In this document: positions 44,595 to 51,346 of the stretch, one piece after another
How positions within the stretch are numbered: position 1 is the stretch's first letter
How the letters are laid out: each line of letters begins with the position of its first letter
Assembly: GCA_031291305.1 (NCBI GenBank)
Contig: JARLJH010000011.1
Coordinates: 1-51,346 of the forward strand
Direction: 5' to 3'
Source of the DNA: Rhodoferax sp.
GTDB taxonomy: Bacteria; Pseudomonadota; Gammaproteobacteria; Burkholderiales; Burkholderiaceae_C
Length of the DNA stretch: 51,346 bases
Notes under the pieces: model-generated
Told to the model about the DNA's origin: nothing
Seen by the model: the letters and a program-made list of their open reading frames with translations, nothing else
Database searches by the model: none
Made by a program: the position numbers and the translations under genes

Positions 44595-45671
44595 ATGCAT
44601 ATTCCTGATGGGTATTTGAGTCCGGCCACTTGTGCAGTTGCTTACGCGGTAGCCTTGCCGTTCTGGTACGTGGCTTTTGCACGGGTCAAACGCCTGCTGC
44701 ACACCCGAACGGTGCCACTGCTTGCGGTGTTTTCTGCATTCAGCTTCGTGATCATGATGTTCAATCTGCCTTTGCCCGGTGGCACAACGGGGCATGCCGT
44801 GGGAGTGGGGATTGCAACCATCGTACTGGGGCCGTGGGCTTCCATCGTGGCGGTATCGATTGCTCTACTGATCCAGGCGCTGTTTTTCGGAGACGGGGGG
44901 ATTACTTCCTTTGGCGCTAACTGCCTGAACATGGCCGTCGTGGGGTCTTTGGTCACGTACTGGACATATCGACTGATCGCTGGAACATCCGAGCTGACTT
45001 CCGCGCGGCGTGTCATTGCAGCCGCCGCCGCAGGTTACATCGCCATCAATGTGTCCGCGTTGTTTGCAGCAGTCGAGTTTGGTGTGCAACCGATGTTGTT
45101 TCTCGATGCGGGGACGCCTCTCTATGCGCCATATCCGCTATCGATTGCTATTCCCGCAATGATGATCGGCCACCTGACATTTGCTGGGTTGGCTGAGTTG
45201 GTGGTCTCTGGTGGGTTGGTGGCCTACCTGCAACGGACCAATCCGGATTTGCTGGTTGCCTCGGCACCTGGAGTTGTCCAAAAACTGGCCGCTACCAGTG
45301 TCTGGAAATCCACGCGGGCGCTTTGGTACACGCTGGCGGGCCTGATGGTTCTCTCGCCGCTGGGTTTGCTGGCGGCAGGCACTGCATGGGGTGAATGGGG
45401 GGCAGAAGACTTTACGAATGCCGAAGCCCGTCAGCAAATGTTGCAGGCCTCTGCCAACGTAGCACCTCCGGCCACGGTTCCGCAGGGGCTTGAGCGGCTA
45501 TCCAGCGTATGGACTCCGCCATTTCCGGACTACGCGCCAAGTTTCATGCACAACGCCAGTTTCGGCTACATCTTGTCTGCCGTGTTTGGTACAGGTCTGA
45601 TCCTGTTGGCATTCCTGCTGATTTCAAGACTGGCGTTCAAGAAAGCGCAATCAGAATCAGAAGCAAGTTGA
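44595..45671 (+). CDS. nikMN: ECF-type nickel transporter substrate-binding component, NikM-NikN fusion
   Basis: A membrane S-component of 358 residues. The N-terminus MHIPDGYLSPAT carries the conserved Met1-His2 metal-binding end of the CbiM/NikM family, so the start is firm. About seven hydrophobic segments follow to residue 215 (LPLPGGTTGHAVGVG is a conserved loop). A C-terminal extension with two further helices separated by a soluble region (about 235-345) corresponds to a fused NikN/CbiN-like part. Similar proteins carry cobalt or nickel; the adjacent nikR favours nickel. Confidence 0.9.
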   Translation: MHIPDGYLSPATCAVAYAVALPFWYVAFARVKRLLHTRTVPLLAVFSAFSFVIMMFNLPLPGGTTGHAVGVGIATIVLGPWASIVAVSIALLIQALFFGDGGITSFGANCLNMAVVGSLVTYWTYRLIAGTSELTSARRVIAAAAAGYIAINVSALFAAVEFGVQPMLFLDAGTPLYAPYPLSIAIPAMMIGHLTFAGLAELVVSGGLVAYLQRTNPDLLVASAPGVVQKLAATSVWKSTRALWYTLAGLMVLSPLGLLAAGTAWGEWGAEDFTNAEARQQMLQASANVAPPATVPQGLERLSSVWTPPFPDYAPSFMHNASFGYILSAVFGTGLILLAFLLISRLAFKKAQSESEAS

Positions 45672-45741
45672 TGCCAACAAGCGAAGTAGGCGTTACAGCG
45701 CAGACTCCGCTATTTCTTTCTGGTGCAGCGAAATCCCCTTT

Positions 45742-46596
45742 ATGAGTGAGCAGTCGTTTACCCAAGGTTGCCGTCGTCATCGTCATCACAATTTTGCCGA
45801 AAGGCTGGTGCGCGGTTTCGCCTTGGCCATGGAGCATGCATTGGATGCAGAGGCGCTGGGTGCCCGTTCTGGTTTCTTGCAGGGGCTGGACCCGCGCACC
45901 AAGCTCGTCGGGATTCTCGCCTTGATTCTCAGTGGGGTGCTGACCCGCTCTTTGCTGGTGCTGGTCGCATTGTTTGTGTTGGCGCTGATCCTGGCATTCT
46001 TTTCTCATGTCACGCTGGCACGTTTGGCCAAACAAGTCTGGATCAGTGTGCTGCTGTTCACCGGTGTATTGGCGGTGCCTGCCATGGTGCTGGTCCCCGG
46101 TCATCCCATCTGGCGGCTTCCCTGGCTGCATTGGACCGTGACCCTCCAAGGGCTGCGTAGCGCAACTTTTCTGATCGGACGGGCTGAGACTTCTGCCACG
46201 TTTGCCTTGTTGCTGATCCTGACCACGCCCTGGACGCATGTGCTCAAAGCGATGCGTAGCTTGGGTGCTCCGGTTGTTCTTGTCGCCCTTCTTGGCATGA
46301 CGCACCGCTATATTTTCGTGATGTTGCAGACCGCATTACAGATGTTTGAAGCGCGACGCAGCCGCATCGTGGCGCCCATGGATGGCGCGCAGCAGCGCAA
46401 GATGGTGGCGGCTGCGGCAGGCGTGTTGCTCAACAAGACCTTCCAGCTCAGTACGGATGTCCACTTGGCCATGCTCTCGCGCGGGTATCGCGGAGAAGTC
46501 CATCTGCTGGATGAGTTCCACACCCGGCGAAGCGACTGGATCGTGCTGTTTTGCGCCCTGGCGGCACCGGTTCTGATGTATTGGTGGCAACAATGA
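45742..46596 (+). CDS. nikQ: ECF transporter transmembrane component, CbiQ/NikQ type
   Basis: The scaffold T-component of 284 residues that couples substrate binding to ATP hydrolysis. About five to six membrane helices are visible, beginning after LDPRTKLVGILALILSGV (about 50-67). The coupling helices carry Ala-Arg-Gly-type motifs, seen here as MFEARRSRIV and MLSRGYRGEV. The N-terminus has a His/Arg cluster (RRHRHH, about 11-16). It lies 70 bp after nikMN and overlaps nikO by ATGA. Confidence 0.92.
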   Translation: MSEQSFTQGCRRHRHHNFAERLVRGFALAMEHALDAEALGARSGFLQGLDPRTKLVGILALILSGVLTRSLLVLVALFVLALILAFFSHVTLARLAKQVWISVLLFTGVLAVPAMVLVPGHPIWRLPWLHWTVTLQGLRSATFLIGRAETSATFALLLILTTPWTHVLKAMRSLGAPVVLVALLGMTHRYIFVMLQTALQMFEARRSRIVAPMDGAQQRKMVAAAAGVLLNKTFQLSTDVHLAMLSRGYRGEVHLLDEFHTRRSDWIVLFCALAAPVLMYWWQQ

Positions 46597-47417
46597 GTGA
46601 CTGTATTTTTGAGCTGACCGACGTGTCCTTCGCCTACCAGAATCAGTTGGCATTGGATGCGCTTTCCATGCAAATCCGGCGCGGTTGTCGCGTCGCGCTG
46701 CTTGGTGCGAACGGCTCAGGGAAATCCACGCTGTTGCGCCTGCTTGATGCCCTTTATTTTCCCGCATGCGGGGAATTGAAGGCCTTCGGCAATGTGCTCT
46801 GCGAAGCGGGGTTCGCTAATGACAAAGTCAATTTTGCATTCCGGCAGCGGGTCGGGCTGGTGTTTCAGAATCCGGACGTGCAGCTTTTCAACCCCACGGT
46901 GTTTGACGAAGTGGCTTTTGGTCCGCTACAAATGGGTTGGCCCAAAGAGAAGATTTGGCAGAGCGTGGAAAACATCCTGGCGCGGTTCGCGATCAGCCAC
47001 CTGAAAGATCGTGCGCCGCACCGCCTTTCCGGCGGCGAAAAGAAACGTGTGGCACTGGCCTCCGTGCTGATCCTTGAACCCGAGGTGTTGCTGCTGGATG
47101 AGCCTACCTCCGGACTCGACCCAGAGAGTCAGGGCGAAGTTATCCGTTTCCTGATTGAAAGCCGTGTCACGGGCCGAACGGTTGTGACCGCAACGCATGA
47201 CCTGGACATCGTTGAAGACATCGCCGACCACGTGTTCGTGTTGGCAAACGGCAAGGTTGTCGGTGCGGGCACGCCTACCGATATTCTGGCTGACGAAAAC
47301 TTGCTACGAGCCACCCATCTTGTGCACGCTCATTGGCATGTACACAACGATGGCAAGGTGCATGAACATCCGCATGCGCATCGCCACCGACATGATCACC
47401 ATGATGGGTCTGCGTAA
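46593..47417 (+). CDS. nikO: ECF transporter ATPase, NikO/CbiO type, with His-rich tail
   Basis: The cytoplasmic ATPase of the nickel ECF transporter, 274 residues. Walker A is GANGSGKST (38-46), the ABC signature is LSGGEKKR, and Walker B is VLLLDEPTSGLD. The last 30 residues hold twelve His in patterns such as HAHWHVH and HEHPHAHRHRHDHH, likely a metal-storage or sensing tail. The start at 46593 overlaps the nikQ stop by ATGA; the upstream in-frame Met at 46551 is rejected. Confidence 0.94.
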   Translation: MSDCIFELTDVSFAYQNQLALDALSMQIRRGCRVALLGANGSGKSTLLRLLDALYFPACGELKAFGNVLCEAGFANDKVNFAFRQRVGLVFQNPDVQLFNPTVFDEVAFGPLQMGWPKEKIWQSVENILARFAISHLKDRAPHRLSGGEKKRVALASVLILEPEVLLLDEPTSGLDPESQGEVIRFLIESRVTGRTVVTATHDLDIVEDIADHVFVLANGKVVGAGTPTDILADENLLRATHLVHAHWHVHNDGKVHEHPHAHRHRHDHHDGSA

Positions 47418-47541
47418 GACTAGCGGCCTGTTCCAGCATCGGGAATCACACTGGACCTGGATGCGGTAGGGTCGCACGAATTGAGACGCGGCGATGCGTG
47501 TAAGGGCGAGCAGATGTCAAGGTGCCAATGCCAATGCCCTG

Positions 47542-48837
47542 TCACGGAGTGCGCCGAACCGTGGCAAGAGGCACTGCGTTGGCCATTGCGGCATAGCCGG
47601 CATCGCTTGGATGGATATGGTCTCCGCTGTCGTACGCCAAACGAAGCCGTGATGGCGAGGCCGGATCTCGCAGCGCCGCGTCGAAATCGATGACCCCGTC
47701 TGATAGTTCTCCCAAGCGAATCCACTGATTCACAGTCTGGCGCATCGCTTCACGTGGCGTCGGCAAAGAGGCAGGCGTCAGGGTCGCCAGGAAGAGCCGC
47801 ATTCCGGCCTGATGCACCGCCGCGATCACCCGTCGATAGCCATTGATCAAATCGTTCGGCGTTGGCGCGGTATGCGGAAAATCGCAATCGAGCCCCTGTC
47901 TGGCTGGCATCGCGGCGAAGTTGATATCGTTGATGCCGATCAGCAAGATGACGCTTGTCACCCCCGTCTGATGGATCAGGTCGCGATCAAGTCGTTTGAC
48001 GAGTGCTTCGCCGTAGCAGGGCGAGTCAGAAAGCAATCGGTTGCCACTGATTCCGAGATTGATGACGGCAGTCTGCTGCGTATTTGTGGTTGCAAACCGC
48101 CTCGCCAGTGCGTCAGGCCAACGTTGGTTTCGGTTGACGCTTGATCTCATTCCATCGGTGATGGAGTCGCCCAGGGCGGCGATCACATTGGCCGAGGGTG
48201 CCACGACCGATAGTGCGGTCAACCAAGCGTACTGCGTGATTCGTTTTTCGTAGGCAGTGCCGGAAACATCCGCCACGTGGTTTCCCGGTGTGGAGATGTA
48301 GTTCACCTGACTGGCGATGCGGTGCCAGGCGACAAGTCGCTGCTGCGCCCCGACATAAAGACTGATCGCGTATGGCGAACCCTTGGAGATGGCAATGTTC
48401 ACCGGGTCGCTGTCTATCTCGGCGCCTGGCGCGAGGGTGAGTGACGAACGCCCGGCAAAACTGACGCGCACAGCGCCGTTGGCTTGAAGCGCCGCGCCTG
48501 CTGCCGAAGGTCCGATGCTGATCTCACGAATAACCAGCGGCTCTCGAGAGAACGCATTGCTGACATGAAGGCGCGCGATGCTTGCATCCAAGGTGGGATA
48601 GATGATCTGCCTGATCGTCCGTCCCGCGACTTTCGGCGCACTGTACAAAGCTGGCAACTGGGCGCCTTGCGGAATGGCCTGCAGGGCACTTGACCAGGCA
48701 GTCACCAGTCGTTGACCTCCTTCAGCCCACGATGTTGTGGGCGATGCAAGGGCTGGTAGCAGCACCGCCGCAGTACCGAGAATAGTGACGGCCCAAGTTC
48801 TCATTTGCAACAGAAATCTGGTCAATAGCCCGTTCAT
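47542..48837 (-). CDS. Exported SGNH/GDSL-family hydrolase
   Basis: A secreted esterase-like protein of about 431 residues, with a hydrophobic signal segment at about residues 12-32 (AVTILGTAAVLLPALA). A beta-rich N-terminal domain (about 40-200) precedes the SGNH domain. All four blocks are visible: GDSITDG with the nucleophile Ser, the Gly in NLGISGNRL, the Asn in IGINDI, and the Asp/His pair in DHIHPSD. The natural substrate is unknown; relatives hydrolyse acyl or carbohydrate esters. The start is uncertain among Met codons at 48882, 48837 and 48804. Confidence 0.88.
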   Translation of the reverse strand: MNGLLTRFLLQMRTWAVTILGTAAVLLPALASPTTSWAEGGQRLVTAWSSALQAIPQGAQLPALYSAPKVAGRTIRQIIYPTLDASIARLHVSNAFSREPLVIREISIGPSAAGAALQANGAVRVSFAGRSSLTLAPGAEIDSDPVNIAISKGSPYAISLYVGAQQRLVAWHRIASQVNYISTPGNHVADVSGTAYEKRITQYAWLTALSVVAPSANVIAALGDSITDGMRSSVNRNQRWPDALARRFATTNTQQTAVINLGISGNRLLSDSPCYGEALVKRLDRDLIHQTGVTSVILLIGINDINFAAMPARQGLDCDFPHTAPTPNDLINGYRRVIAAVHQAGMRLFLATLTPASLPTPREAMRQTVNQWIRLGELSDGVIDFDAALRDPASPSRLRLAYDSGDHIHPSDAGYAAMANAVPLATVRRTP

Positions 48838-48929
48838 GGGATTCGGCTGTAAGTCAGCGCGGAAGGGAAAACATGCGCACATGTATCGGTGCTCGACGAT
48901 GCCTGCTTAAGCGTTCACCAACTCAAACC

Positions 48930-49964
48930 CTAGACGGCACGCTTGTGCGAGGCCGGTCGCAGGTCTGGCAGGTGGCGCGCCATTCGCACGATCCCCAGCC
49001 ATTGTTGCGCCCAGAAACCATCGCCATAGTCCTCGCCCTGACCCTCAGGCGGCGGCAATTGCGCCCGCACCCCCGTGGGTTGGACAGGCGTGTCGAAGTC
49101 CGCTGATCGAAAAAACATGTCCCACCACGGAAACAGGATGCCGAAGTTGCAGCCATAGAGCCGGGCGTTGTTGTGATGGCCAAGTTCATGGCCGTAGCCA
49201 ATGGCATGGTGTACACGGTGAAAGCGTGGGCTGACGAGCAGCCTTTCGCCCAACCAGCCGAAAGGGACTCGCACATTGGCGTGCTGCAGGCTTTGGAGCG
49301 CACCCGACACCAGCGACAGCGCGACGAATTGCCCGGGCGGCACGCCGATGATCAACGCCAGGCTGGCGAACCAAGCGGCCTGTAGCAGGTTGTCGAGTAG
49401 ATGGTTGCGGTCATCGGCCCAAAGACTGAGTTGGCGCTGGCTGTGGTGTACCGCGTGCAATTCCCACCACCACTGGATCTGGTGCTGCCAGCGGTGATAC
49501 CAGTAACCAGCGAAATCAAACACCACCAGGTAGAGCAGAAAACTCACCAAGGGCCGGTCGCTGATTCCTGGCCAGAGACTCTCCAGGTTGAGGTTGTCAA
49601 TGTCACGCAGCCGCAGCCATTCCTGAAGCGAATCGTACATTGGCTGCAAGGTGAAAAACAGCAGAAGACTGATCAGTCCTAGACGGTTGATCAGGGTGTA
49701 AATCACGTCCACCCGCAATGCCTTGCGGCTGGACCAGCGCTCAATGGGCCGCCATGCCTCAAGCGGACGCAGCACCGCGTAGACCGCAGCAATCTGCAAT
49801 ACCCCGGCCAGGAACCAAAGCAAGCCATCATAGGCAAAGTCGTCGTCCACCATCAAGTGGAAGTGGAAAAGCACGGGTTGTACCAAGTTGACGAACAGCC
49901 AGGTTTGTGCCTCCCCCACCAGCAAGTTGGCGGTGAGAAAGAAAAAGTCGATCATCTTTCCCAT
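48930..49964 (-). CDS. Fatty-acid-hydroxylase/sterol-desaturase superfamily membrane protein
   Basis: An integral membrane di-iron oxygenase-type protein of 344 residues with about five helices. The histidine boxes are visible as HRWQH (about 157-161), HAVHH (about 170-174) and HRVHH (about 250-254), with HELGHHN nearby. The substrate could be a fatty acid, hopanoid, carotenoid or ether lipid; nothing in the window decides. It starts 9 bp after the stop of the beta-propeller gene, so the two form an operon. Confidence 0.9.
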   Translation of the reverse strand: MGKMIDFFFLTANLLVGEAQTWLFVNLVQPVLFHFHLMVDDDFAYDGLLWFLAGVLQIAAVYAVLRPLEAWRPIERWSSRKALRVDVIYTLINRLGLISLLLFFTLQPMYDSLQEWLRLRDIDNLNLESLWPGISDRPLVSFLLYLVVFDFAGYWYHRWQHQIQWWWELHAVHHSQRQLSLWADDRNHLLDNLLQAAWFASLALIIGVPPGQFVALSLVSGALQSLQHANVRVPFGWLGERLLVSPRFHRVHHAIGYGHELGHHNNARLYGCNFGILFPWWDMFFRSADFDTPVQPTGVRAQLPPPEGQGEDYGDGFWAQQWLGIVRMARHLPDLRPASHKRAV

Positions 49965-49973
49965 GAGGCCGAC

Positions 49974-51044
49974 TCAGCTTCGCTTTTGGGTAGCAGGGGC
50001 AAACTCTGTCGGCACCGCGCGGCTGGACTGTCTGCTGCCCGTATTTCCAGGCAAGTTGTCATAGAAGGGGGCACGGTTGTAGAAGTAGAGGCCGTGTGGT
50101 GACTTGCCCACCCGAATCAGGTCCACCAGCTTGTGAGTCATCATGTCGATGACCCCCACCGACCGGTCAAAGCGGAACGTTACCCATAGCCATCGGCGAT
50201 CAGCCGACAGCTCCATGTCGTCCGGGCCTGGGCGCAAGCCGTCGATCTCGCCAACCTTGGTGAGTGTGAGCATGTCCACGATGCTGATGGTGTTGGAAAC
50301 GCGGTTGCTCACCAGCACGTGCCGTCCGTCAGCCATGGATCGGAAGTTGTGGGCCGCATTGCCGGTAACGATACGTTTGATGATGGTGTGGTTGACCAGA
50401 TCAACGGCCACCACTGCATTGCTGCCGGTCAGCGCGACCAGCAGGGTCTTATCTCCTCCAGGCGTCAGCCACAGGCCAGCGGGGGTGTCTCCTACTTTCA
50501 TGGTCCACAACACCTTCTGGGTATCGAGGTCGATGGCCGCGACCTCGTTGGCATTTTGCAGGGTCACATAAACAGTGCGGCTGTCTGCGGTGAACGCCAT
50601 GTGGCTGGGCAGTGAAGACTGAAACGGGATCCGCTTGGCGAGCGTGAATTTGCCGTTGTCGTAGCGGTAGATGTCTACCCGATTCAGTCGCAGGCAGTTG
50701 ACCATGAACCAGCGGTGGTTTGGTGAGAATCCGATCTGATAGGGATCGGCGATGCCAGATACCGAGCCGATGGATCGGCCGGTGCGTGGATCAAGCAGAC
50801 GCAGGTCGTTGCTGATGGCATCTGCCACGATCAGGTCGCGGTTATCGGGGGTGGCCATCAGATGGTGAGGCTCCTTGCCAGTGGCAAAACTGTCGATCAC
50901 CTTATGGCTGGTTTGGTCGATCAAACTGATGCGGGCATCACCGGAGTCGAGCACCACCACCACGTCATTGTGCGCTTCCTGCGCATGCACCACGCCTGCC
51001 GCCAGCAGGGCAGCCACCATGAACCCACTCCACAATCTGCACAT
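49974..51044 (-). CDS. Exported YVTN-type beta-propeller protein
   Basis: A periplasmic or secreted seven-bladed-type propeller of 356 residues. The signal peptide is about residues 1-21 (AALLAAGVVHA). Repeats of the pattern xxVxxIDxxTxKVxxxIxxGxxPxxLxxxPDxxxLxV recur, for example ISLIDQTSHKVIDSFATGKE and VGVIDMMTHKLVDLIRVGKS. Such proteins bind other proteins or cofactors and have no readable enzymatic residue here. The start at 51044 has GGAG five bases upstream. It leads a two-gene operon with the hydroxylase-like protein. Confidence 0.9.
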   Translation of the reverse strand: MCRLWSGFMVAALLAAGVVHAQEAHNDVVVVLDSGDARISLIDQTSHKVIDSFATGKEPHHLMATPDNRDLIVADAISNDLRLLDPRTGRSIGSVSGIADPYQIGFSPNHRWFMVNCLRLNRVDIYRYDNGKFTLAKRIPFQSSLPSHMAFTADSRTVYVTLQNANEVAAIDLDTQKVLWTMKVGDTPAGLWLTPGGDKTLLVALTGSNAVVAVDLVNHTIIKRIVTGNAAHNFRSMADGRHVLVSNRVSNTISIVDMLTLTKVGEIDGLRPGPDDMELSADRRWLWVTFRFDRSVGVIDMMTHKLVDLIRVGKSPHGLYFYNRAPFYDNLPGNTGSRQSSRAVPTEFAPATQKRS

Positions 51045-51346
51045 AGTTTCTCCAATTTTGCCGTCTTGAGGCATCGCAATTGGCAATTGTCGTTTAACTG
51101 TGGCTGTGAGCGTCGCGCTTGGGTGGTATTGCCATGCGGGCTAGCGTGATAAAAACTACCGCAATACCGGCGCATCTGGTATCGCTGTCTCGGACGCCAA
51201 TGCTGATAGTATTTTCCAATCCAGGTATGAGCCTGAAGGCGGAGGAAGTTGAGAACTTCTGACTGGTGGCTTGACCGGGTTAAAGCTGGAAGTTTACGGT
51301 GCCCGGTTTTTGGGCTTGGTTTCTCTTGGCTTCTTTTTCTATCAGG
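51045..51346. other. Right-end intergenic region
   Basis: 302 bp upstream of the propeller gene, reaching the end of the window. It has the inverted repeats GAAGTT-GAG-AACTTC (51245-51259) and GCCC/GGGC (51301-51315, T-rich after it on the plus strand, possibly a weak terminator for a gene to the right). No ORF is supported. Confidence 0.35.

Noticed and set aside
1-51346. CRISPR arrays, rRNA operons, prophage or complete insertion sequences
   Set aside because: No regularly spaced repeats with unique spacers, no transposase or integrase reading frames and no rRNA sequence were recognised.

Overview
The window reads as chromosomal DNA of a betaproteobacterium of the order Burkholderiales, most likely a Comamonadaceae member close to Rhodoferax or Polaromonas. 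This rests on the gene repertoire (fused IcmF, persulfide dioxygenase-rhodanese fusion, split MetH, NrtR-controlled NAD salvage), on moderately high GC, and on two short repeat types I recognise from that family. No rRNA, CRISPR array, prophage or complete insertion sequence was seen. One tRNA gene (tRNA-Tyr) is present.

Layout. 1-720: a TetR-type regulator of different base style, with a palindromic operator, abutting the 3' end of tRNA-Tyr (720-805). 901-8176 (minus strand): a tryptophan operon trpL-trpE-trpG-ltaE-lysE-trpD-small membrane ORF-trpC-ung; the leader peptide and the 54-residue ORF are newly called here. 8327-11976: two tandem chemoreceptors. 12129-17519 (minus): recQ and a large CHASE3/PAS/GAF/GGDEF/EAL protein. 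17744-21219: the homocysteine-binding half of MetH without its B12 half, an orphan GatC-like permease, a short-chain dehydrogenase and a 55-residue basic protein with its own promoter and terminator. 21452-27117: NrtR and a divergent NAD salvage operon (nicotinamidase-like, pncB, nadE, nadM-Nudix). 27228-31884: icmF divergent from a persulfide dioxygenase-rhodanese gene, with a 24-bp palindrome between them. 32099-39373: coaX, an M20 amidohydrolase, a molybdopterin oxidoreductase, an ArgO-like exporter, an NrfJ-like exported protein, pncC and pgpA. 39700-43708: a nine-haem lipoprotein cytochrome behind a perfect FNR box, a DUF2946 protein, a cysteine-bearing outer-membrane barrel and a TlpA thioredoxin. 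43937-47417: nikR divergent from an ECF nickel transporter (nikMN, nikQ, nikO). 47542-51044 (minus): an SGNH hydrolase, a fatty-acid-hydroxylase-type membrane protein and an exported YVTN-type beta-propeller.

Beyond ordinary genes, the window carries several layers of short repeats. About ten copies of a roughly 60-bp interrupted palindrome are spread through it, and about half lie in frame inside genes (lysE, ltaE, icmF, pncC, probably ung). A second, very GC-rich repeat is in frame inside trpE. A 156-bp element with terminal inverted repeats follows the persulfide dioxygenase gene. In the 556-bp gap before the molybdopterin oxidoreductase there are two long hairpins with unrelated stems, whose 22-nt loops are exact reverse complements of each other. 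I consider that hairpin pair and the in-gene repeat family the most unusual signals here.

Metabolically, the window combines tryptophan synthesis, NAD and CoA cofactor supply, branched acyl-CoA rearrangement, sulfide/persulfide detoxification, nickel uptake, and an apparently oxygen-regulated extracellular electron-transfer module. That fits a facultatively anaerobic freshwater or sediment betaproteobacterium.
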